This document shows positions 37,966 to 51,627 of a DNA stretch of 64,000 bases, in pieces. Location: NCBI RefSeq assembly GCF_002288925.2, contig NW_022098030.1, forward strand, positions 8,469,532-8,533,531, given 5' to 3'. The notes beneath the pieces are model-generated. The model did not search any database. It was not told where the DNA came from and saw nothing but the letters and a program-made list of their open reading frames with translations. Position numbers and translations under genes: made by a program. The stretch's first letter is position 1; every line of letters starts with the position of its first letter. This DNA comes from Delphinapterus leucas. Taxonomy: Eukaryota > Chordata > Mammalia > Artiodactyla > Monodontidae.

Positions 37966-38273
37966 CTAAATACAAGAACACGAAAGAAGCTATACCTTTT
38001 TGTTTATAACAGCATAAAACACAGCATCTAGTAGTAGCCTCTCAATAAACATCAGTAGAATAAAGCATTAATTTAAATGCTGATTCAGAAGGATCGCATA
38101 CTCTGCCCTAATTTCTCACAGGATACTATCTGGGTACAAATAAGGGGGTGATGAGATATTACAAACACAGAACTTTGAGGTCAGTTATTTACTTAGTATC
38201 TTAAATTTTCAGTAAACTAGGTTATGGTAGCCAACATTATTCTCTTCTGCAGGAAGGATACCTATTTGGTCCA

Positions 38274-38275
38274 GA

Positions 38276-38343
<68 letters not shown>
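38274..38343. repeat. Compound (CATA)n(TA)n microsatellite
   Basis: About seven CATA units run directly into about 19 TA dinucleotides. A tract of this length is expected to be unstable and can form cruciforms. Confidence 0.97.
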
Positions 38344-38349
<6 letters not shown>

Positions 38350-38499
38350 CTCTCAGAAGATAGAAGGTAACGCCATGGATAAAAACTGCTCTGCTCTTGA
38401 GGATCATCCTTATCTTTGGGCTCACAAATTTGGACAATTTAGAAAAGTCTTTGTGTGACTGGCACTAGCTTTGGCTTTCTTTGAGAATTTGGCTCATCA

Positions 38500-41400
38500 G
38501 CAATAGTAGTATCTCACACTTCATGCTAGATATATCAGCACAGGTGCCTACCTCCCAATTCTATGGACTTAGCCAAGCACACATATCTTGCTGAAAAAGT
38601 ATCTAAGAGCAAACATGATCGTGACCATGACTCCAGACCCTGATTAAAACACAGATGAGCACTGGATCAAAGGACAGACATGCTATGGTTCTAGCAGTTT
38701 AATATAAAGCACTTGCCAATTCTCAACAATGATTTCTAGCAAAGCTCGTAGGAATATTTTCAACTGAGTGGCATAAAATCAAACATCCAGTTTATAATGG
38801 GAAAGAAGATAGGTACAGAGAGAGTTATTGATTTATGCTGATGGCACAGCACTAAAATACCTATCCAAAGCCTGCAGCCTTGAATTCTGTGTAACCTGTT
38901 TGCATTCCTGAAAAGTTCTGGACCTTATCCTTATAAGGTCACATCCTTATCCTCTGCATAGCTCTAAAATTATTCTCTTATTACTTAAAATAATTTGTGT
39001 GACTCTCTGTTCCTTCTGACAAAAAGCACTTAATTAAAATACTTTTGCATGGAGCTCACACTTACCTAGATGACTACTCCTACATTACTGACACCCTGGT
39101 TATAAACTATGATGTGATTTCTTCGTCCCTTCACTTCAATTTTTCCTGAGTCATAATTAAATCTTTTGGTATTAAAGAAAAATATCCCATTTTATTTATT
39201 GAGGAGACCACTCTGTTGTCATCTGCATCCCCAAATTTGTGCCTTGCCCCCAATGCATCTTCTTTAGAAATTCTCTGCATCACTCTTCCCCAATCCCTTC
39301 CTTACTTGGTGAATGTCTTCTTATTTCATTATTGCTTTACCTCGGTTAGGAATGTATTATATTCTTTTGCATCTGAAATGAGAATCCTCTTCTGTCCAAT
39401 GTTTTTTTCTCAAGATATTATCTGTTTACCATCACATTTCTTAAAAGAAAAATCTAGATTCATGTTTTCTAATTCTTCGGGGAGCATTCATGCCTCAGTT
39501 CTTCTGAAATATTGCTCCTACTCAACTTCTCTGTTATAAATTCTCTTTCATATCACTAATGACCAAGTATTCACAAATAAAATGCCTTTATTTTGGCTTT
39601 GTGCATAACTATATTGAAGTATATGATACAACTGATAATGTGATTTATCTTCTATATATTCATAACTTATCCCCAAGGGCCAAGGGCAGGAACAGATGAG
39701 ACAGAATGGAATAGTACAGCATCCTATGGGGACAAGGATAAGAAATATACCCTTTTTCTTGTTTCTTAAATAACAAGAAAATCTTCTGCTTGTCTCAAAG
39801 TTTGGTGTTCTTATGAATTTTATCCTCAGAACTCTATTTTTTCACTCTTTATCCTCTGAATGTATATCTTTTGTGTGTTAACCTTGGGAAGAATCTTAAG
39901 AAGACAGATTGCTGCTAAACACCAAACTTCTGTGTGCATTCTTACAAACCCTTCTCCATTCTTCTGTATGTATCAGGAGGCTAACCTATTCGATCTACAT
40001 TAACGAACTCACTTATCCTACAGTTTATGGTTAGGTTTGGCCAATGAGTATCACTAACAGAAGGTTAAGGAATATAGGAAGGTAAAGTTCCAGTACGTAT
40101 TCTACTGTCTTTCCTCCAGGAGGGATTTCCAATGCTGGTAGCACCCCTAGACAGTCCATAGTTTTTATCTGTTGATCCTCTTTAAACAGCTGTTTTACTC
40201 TGAATTCTGGGAGCAATTTCCTCTTCTTTAGAGTTAGAGGCATAAGTAGATTTCAGCTATTACTAATCCTGGGGTTAGTATCTCTTCTAGTTTTCATAAA
40301 CACTTTATTAAACTCCTCTCATATTACCCAGTTAAAGAATGCCATCTCTTTCTTCTCAGGGCACTAACAGATATATCCAAGAATTTTAATTTTCAGTAAT
40401 GTTTTTGGGTTGTTTTCTTTTCCATGTCTACCCCCGAATGATAAGCAAATTCTCATTTCTCTTTACCGTAACTCTGGACTAATAAATGCATCTTAATCAC
40501 CTGAGCACCTTGACATAAGTAGTAGAAGAAATGAGCCAAAGGTAGAAAATGCCCTCTGTTCCCATTTTGATCTCCATTTACATTTATTTCACTGTTCTTA
40601 TGCTCATCTGGCTCTAATATTTATGAATCACACCTTTGTATAGTGGTTTTGCTTTTGGCCACATAAACACATCTCCGTTTTTAAGAAAAGACACTTTCTC
40701 CCTTGCCCAGCCACTTGGAATTCCACTGATAGTTCTAGTTTTTGCCATCTGATTTCTACACAAGTAAAAGGGTTTGGTCAGGCTTAATAATCAGCCCTCT
40801 TTTCTCACCAAATACACTCTCCCTTAGCAATTATATACACTTCACAAATTTAACTATCATCTCTTTGGATAACTTTCAAGTATATGGGACATGTTTAACT
40901 CTTTCTTTGGTTCTTTCTCTAAACTCTAATTTCTTCATCTATCTATATAAGGTATTCATTACACAAATAATAAATCAATTCATGTAAAGAATATAGTTCC
41001 AGCCCTGGTATAAAACTAGCATTTGATTAATGACAGCTAGCAGTAGTAGTAGTATTTACAATGGACATTTAATGAGAATCTAAATTCCACCACACTCAAA
41101 ACTGAATCCATTATCTTCTTCTGCAAACTTACTCTTCCTGAGTAGTGGACACTGAATAAATTGGACTGATAATCAAGCAGAAGTAATGGTCTTTGTCTTC
41201 ACTGAAGCCAAAATATTTAGCTGGATGAAACTCCACACTCTCCTTCTTTACAAAGATCTCTAGACCCTCTGTATGAATGAAACAGATCTGATGTCTCACT
41301 TCCATCTGGTGGGGTGGCAGATAATCTGCCTTAACCTTCAGAAAGAATTACATACATTTGAATGATCCAATTCACATGCTTAAATAACATATTTTTGGGT

Positions 41401-41790
41401 AGACCAAGTCACAAAGAGTGGGGCTATCTCCAGGGTTCATCTCCAAATGTAGCCTTTATTACATGGTGGACCAGGGTCTTAGGTCTGGGATTATCAAGAC
41501 AGAGACCCGTACTGGAGGAGATATTTGTTAAATTATTCTATTGTAAAGATGAAAACTTGAATTTTCCTAGAGATGGCTTAGTTATAGGAAGACTATAGTC
41601 CGTCTCTTTGCTCTCCTTAATAAGCAATGGTCTAGAAATATGTGACAAGCATGTTGAATGGAAACTTGGAAATCATGGAATGGTTTTAAAATACTTCCAT
41701 TTGAAGGGAGGACAAGATGGACTTGGTGCCATCAAAGAATGGCAGGCTATATTATTGATAATTATGCTCACAGTCTGTCCCAATTTTTAC
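38500..41790. other. Unassigned sequence with scattered repeat-like pieces
   Basis: No gene recognised. Open frames of 66-107 codons (the longest at 39216-39539) have no domain, and their pyrimidine-rich composition fits degraded LINE sequence. A minus-strand frame at 40031-40243 lies in sequence that looks like an old repeat which I cannot name. Confidence 0.4.
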
Positions 41791-41799
41791 CTTTATAAA

Positions 41800-42118
41800 A
41801 GTCCTTCTACCTAGAATTCCCCCCTTCTCCAGCTAAATTTTTTCTGTTTTTTGAAACTAGTTCAAATCATTATCCTCCTCTAAGAAGCCATTAATGATGT
41901 CCACAAATAGGACAAATCTTAATAAATTCACATAACACTTTGTAATTACATTATATGTTGTCTGACAACTTGTACTTATGTTTCAATGATTATTTATTTA
42001 GAATCTGTCTCCTCTTCTTATCTGTGTCTTCAGAAATCACATTAAGTTCCATTAATCCAGAAACAAGTAAAATGTCAAATGTAGATACTCAAAAGAAACT
42101 TGTTGAAATAAAATGCAC
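41800..42118 (+). mobile_element. L2 LINE fragment (3' end)
   Basis: 'ctagaattccccccttctcc', 'ctcctctaagaagccattaa' and the tail-like 'cttgttgaaataaa' at about 42099-42112 fit L2 3' sequence. Confidence 0.65.
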
Positions 42119-43839
42119 TTTGTATCTAATATGTAGTTCTTTATAGAGTGATTCTCGCTTATGATAAAAAGAAATTTTTGTCTTTGTCCCTTATTTGTAT
42201 GTTATTTTTCATCATAACCCTTTCTAAAGACAATTATAAGAACAGAGACTGTTGCATCATTATCCTAGTGATATTCCTTAAATATCTGATCATAAGGTAG
42301 TGCTTCTGGATAATGATAATATAAATCTACATAAGAAATCTGGCCATCTCTAACTCAATAAAGACATACACCCACTTATGTCTGAATATATCATTCCTTC
42401 AAATTGCAGTCCACAGGAAGTAAAACAAAGTTCTCACAAATCAGAGTGAATAATACTTTTTTGAAATTATTTACGTAATTCTTACCAGATTCAGCTCTCA
42501 GGATGATTTTCAAACAGAAATTCTTCACCTTTCATATATCTTGAGCTAGTCTATTTTATATGATGCATACCTTTGCTCTGTATTTTTAAAAATACTGTAT
42601 GTGTATTTCATGCTAGAATAACATTTTCAAAGATGCAATATAGAGTTTTTGGTTTTAACTATCATCATATCTGCAATATTATTTCAACCTAGTAAACCAT
42701 CATATTCCACCAATTTTATAACTCCTTAAATTTTTACACTAATAATTAGCACTTTGAAAATACACACAGATTTTATTTTTTTATAGTTTCTTCTCGACTT
42801 GTCAAGTCACTGACCTCAGAGGATGTTATGTTTATTATATGAGTTGCAATTCACAAGGGCTCTTCACAATTAGAAAATTAATAACATGAAGAAACCAACA
42901 AAAAGCATGCCTTACTTCCTTTTAGTATATATCTTGGAGAATAAACCAATTTCTTTACATTTAACTTAATCAAAATTGAGATATTTAATTTTTAGGAAGG
43001 ACAATAAGATATCAACTCTGCTTATAGTAGGCTTAAATGTGTCAAGTCATGGAATTTGATAGAAACTCTTCTCACAAAACAGGTAAATTATAGGTGGAAA
43101 AAGCCTTCTTTTGTTTGCTAATAAATGATTGCTAAAAATAGTGAATGTTTCATATTTTTTCTAGAATCATTAAAGCACATCCATACACTTTCCTAGTAGG
43201 GATTATTGCAACTTTTTTCAACTTGCTTTCTGTGCCTACATGTATGTACTATAATTTTAAAATATTAAAATGTAGAAAATCATATCAAGAATAATTTAAT
43301 AAACATATTGAGCTATATCAAATTCCTGATTAACTCTAAGCTAAAACCTCCATATTTCTAAGATCTTTGAATTCTAAAGCAGTTTGAAAAAGTATCCCTC
43401 TGCATGGAATGAAAATATTTAAAAGGCAATCAAAAGATGACATTCTTATATACTTTAATTAATTAAATTTCTGAGTAGAAGTAAAGGTACACCCTGACCT
43501 GGCAGGGATTCAGCAAAATTATACTGAGCTTCTAGGTGCTAGATACTAGGAATAGGATGGTGAACCAAAAACGTGTAGAGTTTATATTCTAATGTGAGAG
43601 ACTGACATTCAACAAACAACAGGTGCACAACAGTGTACAGTCTAAGAATTTCAATAGCCATTAACATCAGCCCTGCAACTCAGAAGCACATGCAGAAAAA
43701 TAAGTTTTTTTTAAGTTCAACTTCTCTACTAAACTCTAGACTCACATCAAATTGCCTAATCAAATCTCCGTTTGACTGTCAAATAGATCTTTCTTACTGG
43801 ATACATCTAAAACTAAATTCTGTATTCTCCCAAAATCTG

Positions 43840-44295
43840 CCTTACCCACAACTTTTCTCTCTGCTGATACACTGGATGTTGTACTCGCTGCCAAGATCCC
43901 TCACAAGCACGGAGGCACTCATTCCCCCAGGTGCTAGGAGTGTTGGCTGCTTAGAGATCACAGCTGAGTTCTTCTCCCAGTGTTTCCTGATGCGAATGGA
44001 TGGAAGCGCATGTGGCAAGATTATGCCCCATTTCCAACAGTAGTTTACATCCAATGAATATTCAATGTAGGGACAACAAGGCCCAACACTCTTGCCTAAA
44101 CTTTGGACAACTCAGAGGGTCCATCTTAACTCCAGAATTACTAGTAGCATCAGCTAAGGCCTCTGTTGTAACTGAGTCATATTTCTAACTCTGCTCTACC
44201 CTGCTTCCCTTATTCCTTACAGTCGTCCATCTCCCATGATAAACCGCCTGGGTGAAATCTCCATTTCTGATTCTGCCTACTGGAGATTTTGACTG
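43840..44295 (+). mobile_element. MLT2-like LTR of an ERVL-type provirus
   Basis: The stretch has the look of an MLT2 LTR. Its late part carries 'cttacagtcgtccatctccc', 'gggtgaaatctccatttctg' and 'attctgcctactgg' near 44217-44283. ERVL-like internal sequence follows directly, so it is probably the 5' LTR. It is old and degraded, and its 5' boundary is uncertain. The overlapping 136-codon plus-strand and 70-codon minus-strand frames are not recognised proteins. Confidence 0.5.
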
Positions 44296-46364
44296 AAGGG
44301 AGTTGGTCCAAAGTGTGGTCTTAGAAGCAGACTGTAAAATGGGATTTTGGAGCTGAATCACCAACTGACTGACTGGCATGAATACGCTATCACTGGTGGT
44401 AGAGTACTGATAGCCCCTGGTAAATTCTCGTGGTGACATTGTTATATATTTCACAGACATAAAATAATATTAGTAAAAGAGAACACAGTCTTGTATACAA
44501 TATATCAGGTATTTGAGAAATTAGAGAAAATACTAACTATATAGGACAATGAATGCACTGGAGGAAAATAATGAAGAGCTTAGTGTAATTACTCAGTAAT
44601 TTAAGGTGAAGTGTAAAAATTAGAAGACTTTCTTGTCAGTATATGAAAAGATCCTCTTCTCCCGGAGCTAAGGAACAGAAGAAGTTGAGGCCAAGGGACA
44701 GAATGTCATTATAAGGGTAGCAGAGTTTCAGAGAAGGTTTAATTCTCGATTCAAGCATTAACTGGGATGGAAGGTAATCTGCAACTTGGGATGTACACAT
44801 CTGGCTCAATGCACTTGAAAATCTGCAGATGTGACCCAATTTCTGACTCTTGTTTAACAATAATCCAGAGGTCTCTTCCTTGCAAGACCACACGTGCACT
44901 CCTGAGGATATACTCCTTCCTTCCTTCCTTCCTTCTTGGTCACTAGACCAGTAACTATGGTTGAGTCACAACATTTCCCAGGGAGTGCTGAGCTTCCCGT
45001 GGTGAAAGGGAATGAATTTTGAAAATGATGAATATAGGGCAAAGGGACAGGAAGTTGAACAAAGGAGAGTTTATCAATAAAGGAGCATTCTTTGCAGTAC
45101 TTAACTCTGTAGCAAGGACCTCAGAAAAATGAAATTAATATGCTGCTTCTAAGTTGGGGTTTGGAAACTGGAAGCTTGCTGAAAGGGGTGTCCCACCTTA
45201 AATGTTGTAGAAAGACCAGAATAGATGTGGCAGATGGTAGAGACAAGGATAAAAAACCACATAGAAGTGTGCATACTAGAGTGAATATACCATATAACAT
45301 CAGAAAATTTCAGCCAATTATCTTCTATGGCACACCCTAGAATATACAATTTTCCAAAGCAATAAGGCTCTCCCCTGTAGACAATAGCATCTCTGAAGGA
45401 GATGCTGTTATTGAACTGGGCTCACTGATAGCAATGGCATGATAGAATCCTGAACTGATAGAGACCAAGTGGTAACACTTAGCCTTCAAAGAAAAATAGG
45501 CCCAATGATAACAAAGAGTGGAAACATTTGAAGGCAGCAGGCAGTCCTAACTTCAGAGAACTATGGCGACAATTAACAGAGGATAGGTCAAGATAGATGG
45601 GTAGCCAACAATAGATCACCACAGTAATATAACAAAAAGAAATCAAGGATGAATAATTGGGATTTCGAAAGAAACTAACCCAATAAAAAGTCTATGGAGC
45701 TATCATACCTCATTTCATTCCTCCTACTATAAAAAGAAGATGAATAGTAGCAGACACCAATGATCAAGCTTTGCCATATAGAACCCCAGTTGAAGCTGCT
45801 ATGGCAGATGTGGAATCTGCTAGAAAAAAATGAACAAAGACTCAGGTACATAGTATGGGGTCATTGATCTGGCCAGTACTTTCTTTTTTACCTCTGAAGA
45901 AGGAGAATCAGAAAGCAGTTCACAATCAAATAGGATAAAAATAGAGCACACATTTACAACTTTACTCCAGGCTAAGTTAACCCTTCTGCCGTCTGTCATA
46001 ATATAGTCCAAAGAGACCTAAACCACCTGGACATTCTGTAGAATATCCATTTTACCAATAACAGAACATTGACTGGATATAATGAACAAGGAAATGTCAA
46101 ATAAATTGGAAGCCTTAGTAAGAGGAAAAGACATAAACACTATGAAGTTTCAGGGGCCTGCTGCATCAGTGGAGTACTAGGGAATTTAGTGAACCTCAGG
46201 ATGCTGGGATATCACCTCCAACTTAAAGCATATATCATTGCATCTCACACAGGCTAATAATTAAGGAGGAAGCACAACACCTGACAAGCTTCTCTGGGTT
46301 CTGAAAGCAGCCTATTCATGCTTGACGATACTTCTCCAGCCATACACCAAGTGACAAGAAAAGC
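44296..46364 (+). pseudogene. ERVL-type endogenous retrovirus internal region, decayed (through pol)
   Basis: Sequence after the MLT2-like LTR follows ERVL internal organisation. The 5' leader region has 'aaaatgggattttggagctg' at about 44337. Pol-like sequence then runs from about 45540, including 'gtcattgatctggccagtac' (about 45862), 'gtctgtcataatatagtcca' (about 45993) and 'ttcaggggcctgctgcatca' (about 46149), continuing to 46364. Stops and shifts occur in all frames, so no protein can be made. ERVL elements lack env and are old residents of placental genomes. A (CTTC)n run lies at about 44910-44936. The pol sequence is broken at 46365 by an inserted LTR and resumes at about 46709. Confidence 0.75.
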
Positions 46365-46708
46365 TGTTTGTAAAAATTAATAAACAGAAACCTCAATTAA
46401 ATAGAGGTGGGAGACCAAAGGGGGGGGTGGGAATCTCACACCCTGTGATAACAGCAGAGCCCAATGGAAAAAGAAAGATTCCTCTTCTTTCCTGACAATG
46501 ACTCAGCCAATGAAAAGCCATGGGCTCTTTGTTTATTATGACCCTCCCAACTACCTTTTTCTCTCTATAAAATCTTTCTCCTTCCCTTCCCATGCAGGGA
46601 CTTGAATGTGGCTCATGTGGTTGCAGACTCTGAATTGCAACTCTCTGCTGATTCCAAATAAACTCATCTTTGATGGAGAAATATCTGCAGTCTATTTGCT
46701 TCAGGCCA
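46365..46708 (+). mobile_element. Solo LTR inserted in ERVL pol
   Basis: A 344-bp block that starts TG and ends CA, placed within pol sequence that resumes after it. It has LTR promoter parts in order: a CCAAT box at 46507-46511, a TATA box (tataaaa) at 46566-46572 and an AATAAA poly-A signal at 46657-46662. Flanking bases (aaagc and gcagc) are compatible with a short, degraded target-site duplication. No internal retroviral sequence is present, so LTR-LTR recombination probably removed it. The family was not identified. A 121-codon minus-strand frame across it is artefactual. Confidence 0.7.
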
Positions 46709-46890
46709 GCAGCTCCACAGCATGAATGAATTCTGCTGCAGGTCCAGCCATGGCACAAGAAATCCTGCCACTTGGGTCATATGACTTGGCAGGAATTATG
46801 GCACTAAAGGTACCTCTGATGGGAAAAGGTGCTATTTGGAGTTTATGGCATGCTCCAATAGGAGAATCAATCACAACTTAAATAAAATCT
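46709..46890 (+). pseudogene. ERVL-type pol relic, continuation after the LTR
   Basis: Pol-like sequence resumes with 'ctgctgcaggtccagccatg' (about 46734), 'cctgccacttgggtcatatg' (about 46766) and 'ggtgctatttggagtttatg' (about 46829). It ends near 46880, where L2 sequence starts. No 3' LTR follows, so the provirus is truncated. Confidence 0.7.
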
Positions 46891-46894
46891 AAAT

Positions 46895-47435
46895 TCTTAC
46901 AATAGCTTATGAAGTTTTGCATTATCTGTTCTCTGTCCTCTCTCTGACCTCATCTTCTGTTATTATTCCCTCAACACTATTCATTCCAGTCACACTAGCC
47001 TCTGTGTTGTTCCAGGAATGCTCCCAAAACAGGGAGTTTGCTAATTTCCCGGCTGCCTAGAAGGCTCTTCTCCCAGATGTCTGCACGACCAATTCCCTCA
47101 CTTCCTTTAAATATTTGCTCCAAGTCACCATGTTAATAAGGTCCATCTTGTATCACAGCCTGCACTCTTGCTCCAACATTCCTTACATCCAATATTCCCA
47201 ATCTCTAGTATCCTTCATTATTTTTCATTTTTTAAAATAGCACAAGGTCTTATATCTTCAATATTTTACCTATTTTTAGGTATTTTTACCTGTCTTTGCT
47301 TTCTTGTTTTGGTTTTTGTTCGTTTGTTTTTGTCTCTCTTCACTGCTAGAATATAAGGCAATGATTTTTATTTTGTTTACTGACAAATGCCTAGAACAAT
47401 TCCTGGCATAGAGTAGGTGCTCGATAACTTTTATG
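46895..47435 (+). mobile_element. L2 LINE fragment (3' end)
   Basis: A long L2 3' stretch: 'gaatgctcccaaaacaggga', 'ctgcctagaaggctcttctc', 'aaatatttgctccaagtcac', then the ending 'ctggcatagagtaggtgctc' at about 47402-47421. Confidence 0.8.
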
Positions 47436-48789
47436 GCATGAACAGGGAGAAGAGAACAATCACTGCTCTGATTATAATAGCCTTTGAAATGATAGTCCTT
47501 TTACTTCAGAAAAGTACTGAAGGCAGGGATGAAAAATAGTAAATACATCTGAATAATTCCAAAGGGCATCTGTTAACCAGAGTGGAGACAAACAATTCAA
47601 ACCTGTGAGGAGAAATTGATACAGTTGGTAAAACAATTATACGCTAAATTAGTCAGTCCTCTGAAACCTTGTTAACATATACAGTTTCTTATCTACAGCA
47701 CAACATAAATATTATTGTTCATAGCAATAACTTGAGATTCATAAAGGAAATGCTGCTAAAATACATTCCATGTGTACTCTTAAAAGTTTGGAGAAGATAA
47801 TGCATTTATTCATTATTATTCATTTTGTATAACTGAAAGCAGTTTGAACAGTAAAAAAAAAAAAAAAGCATAAGTGGTTAATTTCTCAGTTATTTAGAAA
47901 ATCCTGATGTAGATTAGCACCCTGGCCAGTGATTCTAAATAAAAGAGGAGATGCACAGTGTCACACTGTGAAATCTCAATTATCAGTGTGTAGTTTTTCC
48001 AGTCTGTGGATTCTGCAGATTATGTACCATGTGTTTCAAATCACAGAGCAACTGCTCTGCACTACACAGAACATTTCTGACTGTCAGATTCTGTCTCCAT
48101 CTCTAACCTCTGCCTATCCAGGTGCTCCCACGTGTGTAGGTTACCACCTGCAGATTCTGGAATTGGCAACAGTCTAAAACTAATTCAGACCCAGCTGAAT
48201 CCATAGGAGATATTTCCATCCTGAGGCAATAACCTAATAAAATCACTAGTCCCACAGGGGGCCTTAGATACCATCTAATCATAGGGCACATAAGCAGAGC
48301 CCTAAGTGGGCAGTTCTGAGTACCAAATGAGTGGCATAGAGTGTTGACTTAAAAGGCTGAATTTTTCTAGTCTCCTTTAAACAGAACATATCTGTTTTAC
48401 TTATATTTCCTGAGGTTCCACTTGAGACATTTTTTTTCAACCAGAGTTTCAAAGATTTTTTTTTGTTAATTAAAAACACTACCAAATTTTATTCTTTACA
48501 GATAAAGAATCAAAATTCCAGAGAGTGGAAAGAGCCCCATGACTCAGGCACAAATGTTCTTTTGTTTAATTCATGCATGAAACCATTTTTTTATACTATA
48601 GTCTAAGTATTGGAAAGGTTCTGTAAATTTCCTGAGGTTAATGATACAGAGCCAATGTAAGTGGTGGGAAAGTCTTTGGAATTCAAAGTTTAAAAAACAT
48701 AAAATCAAGGAAGCTTTAGGTTGTAAAAACCAAAACTGAGAGGAGGAGTAGCACAATGCCTTGAGGATCAATAAAAGCAGAGTTATTAA

Positions 48790-49490
48790 GATATATGGGC
48801 TACTCTAAAATCTACATCTCCAGTTCTTAACTTTCTTTTGAACTCCAGCTGTCTCCTTGACCTCTCCACTGGATATATAAGAGGATTCTTAAACTTTAAT
48901 GCACCTTCCTCAAGAAAACTCTTATTTATCTCCTTCAAATTCTTCTCCCTCAGTCTTTCCCAACTCTGTAATTAAAACTATAGACCCAGAACTCAAGCAA
49001 AATATCTAGTGTTTTATCCTGGCTTCCCTCTTTCTTAGTTCCCTCATTAAATATATGAGTAAATCCTCTCAGTACTATCCCAAAACATAGCACCGATATT
49101 TTTATTTTCTCATTTTCACTAACCTAAATCTAGTTCAAGCTACCACTTTCCTGCAAGTGACCATTGTAAAAGCATTTATAGCTATCACTGCTATTATTCT
49201 GTCACCTATTACTGACATAGCAGCCAGAGAAATCTGCTCTGGCCATCTAAAGTGATTATTCAGTTATTCTCAATTACCTCACTTTATTTTAATTTTCTGG
49301 CTTGTACTCATCATTATTTGATATTTGTTGGCATTTACGTGTGTGTTTCATGTTCACCTGCTTGTGGTACTTAATGAAATGAAACATTGAAGGGTCATGT
49401 CTATCTCATTCTCACTAGCATCTAGAATATGGCCAAGAACATGATAGTTGCTCAATAAATATTTGTTGAATAAACAACAAAAAAAATCAA
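48790..49490 (+). mobile_element. L2 LINE (3' end)
   Basis: 'ctccagctgtctccttgacc' (about 48843), 'gcaagtgaccattgtaaaag', 'atctgctctggccatctaaa' and the tail 'gttgctcaataaatatttgt' followed by tgaataaa (about 49446-49475) give a clear L2 order over about 700 bases. Confidence 0.8.
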
Positions 49491-50554
49491 ATTATGTGAC
49501 AGTATATCCACGGCTTGATGCTTTTAAATTCCTATTTTCTAATTCTTCTGTAACCATGTTGAGTCTTTCTTAACACGATCAACTTCACCAAATACAATAT
49601 GAAATGTGCAGAGTTCAGAATACTGCCAGATAGAGTATCACTTGTTTTCAGACCTACAGTGGCTGATTATACAGACAGTGATAATTAATGATGATGTTAT
49701 TTTTTTAACAGGAAAGGAATCTTTCCCAGTGACCGCCTTATCCATTCTTAAGTTTCCTTTTTGGGAGGAGCAATACATGGTGTAGATAACATTAATCCCA
49801 TTTATATTTGCTTTAAGATCCCACATCTTTTGGGTGTACTTTGGTTACTTCTTAAATTATATTTTACATATGTTAGTGGTAATTTTATTTTATTTGAACA
49901 GCACATCTAATGATGTCATGAAGAGTCACTGCCCATATTGGCACTTGGAACCTAAGCCATAGCCATTTGGGGAATATGTCCAGAGTTAAGAGAAAAAAAA
50001 AAGCTAAGATTAAAAATAAATTTTGTTTATGAGTAAAAATTAAATCTGCTACATTTAAAAAACTGTTTCATCAGTTGACCACACTACTTCTAGGGATTAA
50101 ATCACCTGCTCAATTTCTCACAGCTATCCAGTGACTTACTTGGAACTGGAAATAAGAACCTCAATTAAAACCCAATGCTCATTACACTGCATTATCTGCT
50201 CTATACATATATCTATTCATTAAAGCCATTTCATGATCATCCTCTATATTTTAGGCAAAGTACCTAATACTACAGGATACTGCAGAAACATTGAAATTAA
50301 CACAGTTGTCTACAGCTATGGAACAGTTAAAGAAAAATACATTTCAAAGTTTGCTTGTTACTGGTCAAACTGCTTGGCCTCATGCTGACTCCCTGAACTT
50401 TGCATCTCACTACCTTGGAAAAATTTCTTCCTTCCTACTTACTCTTACTCTTACTTTTACGCCCTGATTCAGTGACTGCTTGCCAGACAATTACTCCATT
50501 TACTAAAATATTTTGTTATATTCTTGATATAATTATATTTATTATTCATATCAA

Positions 50555-50702
50555 ACCAGTAAGCTAGCTATTATGAATCTCATCTTTAGGTGATGAAACT
50601 GAGATTTATATATTATACTTAGTAAGAAGCTGAGCTAGGTTTGGATCCCCTATCTCTACAGCTTATGCCTCCACACGTTCAGTTACGCCATGCTGTCTTA
50701 TT
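50555..50702 (-). mobile_element. MIR SINE fragment, reversed
   Basis: 'taggtgatgaaactgagatt' followed by 'ctgagctaggtttggatccc' fits the reverse MIR core and head. A smaller MIR-like piece lies just upstream at about 50095-50205. Confidence 0.65.
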
Positions 50703-51627
50703 ATTATCTTCCCTTCATCTTTAATACTTGAATGTTTCCTAATTTTTAACTTCATATTTTTTAATTTCAATCTATATAAGAATTTTGGTCTCTAGATTTG
50801 CACTATTTTCAATATAGGTTTTTAATTTTAAGTCCTTGCCCAGGAATTATTTTTTCCAGTCTTTATCTATAACCTTTCCCCCACAACCAAAGCTTGGGAC
50901 CAAGTGCTGCCACTGACATTTATCCAAAAGGTATTTTGGGTGTACCAAGAAATAATATGATTTTAGTATTAACATACACCAAAATAATTATAAAGGTGAA
51001 TGATCTATCAAAACACATTTAAGTTACTTTTATAATACACATAAGTGACTTGGTTCCACTGACAATAGTTGAGATGAAGGACCAGCACAGAGAAAGATTG
51101 CCTTTCTGTTCTAAGATAACCTACTGTTAACCATTATTATTGCTATTGTAATTGTGATCACAAATATTGAAAGCATCACTGATACTCTTTTCCATAACAG
51201 ACTTGTCAGGTTGTACCTGGTGAATCTACTCTTTAAGATCAACAAGAAAAGAAGCCCTGCCCAGCCTGTCTCCAACTTGGTGTTTATCATTGCAGAGAGT
51301 AACAGAGATGGAGTTTCTATGCTTATATCTATTTTATTTTCAATTTATCCATGGCTTTCAGGTGAACCTCAATATTTGGCTTTCATGACCTTCTATTTAT
51401 TTTGATTTTTTTTTTGGCATTAGCTTTGCTAATTAATATATACTTCCCCATCTTAAACCTCCTTGGCTTCTGGAGACAGTTCTAAACATTGACTTCAGGA
51501 CTCATGCATTGACATGAAACATCATCACTCATAGTCCCTGCTCTCCTGAGTGAGAAGAGAGAGATGATTCCATGTTAGAATGGTGATATTTGCAGTGTGA
51601 CTTAGGAATTATTTTCTCTCACATTTT

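Noticed and set aside
39216..39539. 107-codon plus-strand open frame
   Set aside because: Pyrimidine-rich sequence gives a leucine/serine-rich translation typical of degraded LINE-derived DNA; no domain recognised.
43633..44043. 136-codon plus-strand open frame, the longest in the window
   Set aside because: Runs into the MLT2-like LTR, has no recognisable domain, and is overlapped by an opposite-strand frame.
46393..46758. 121-codon minus-strand open frame
   Set aside because: Antisense across a solo LTR with plus-strand CCAAT, TATA and poly-A signals.
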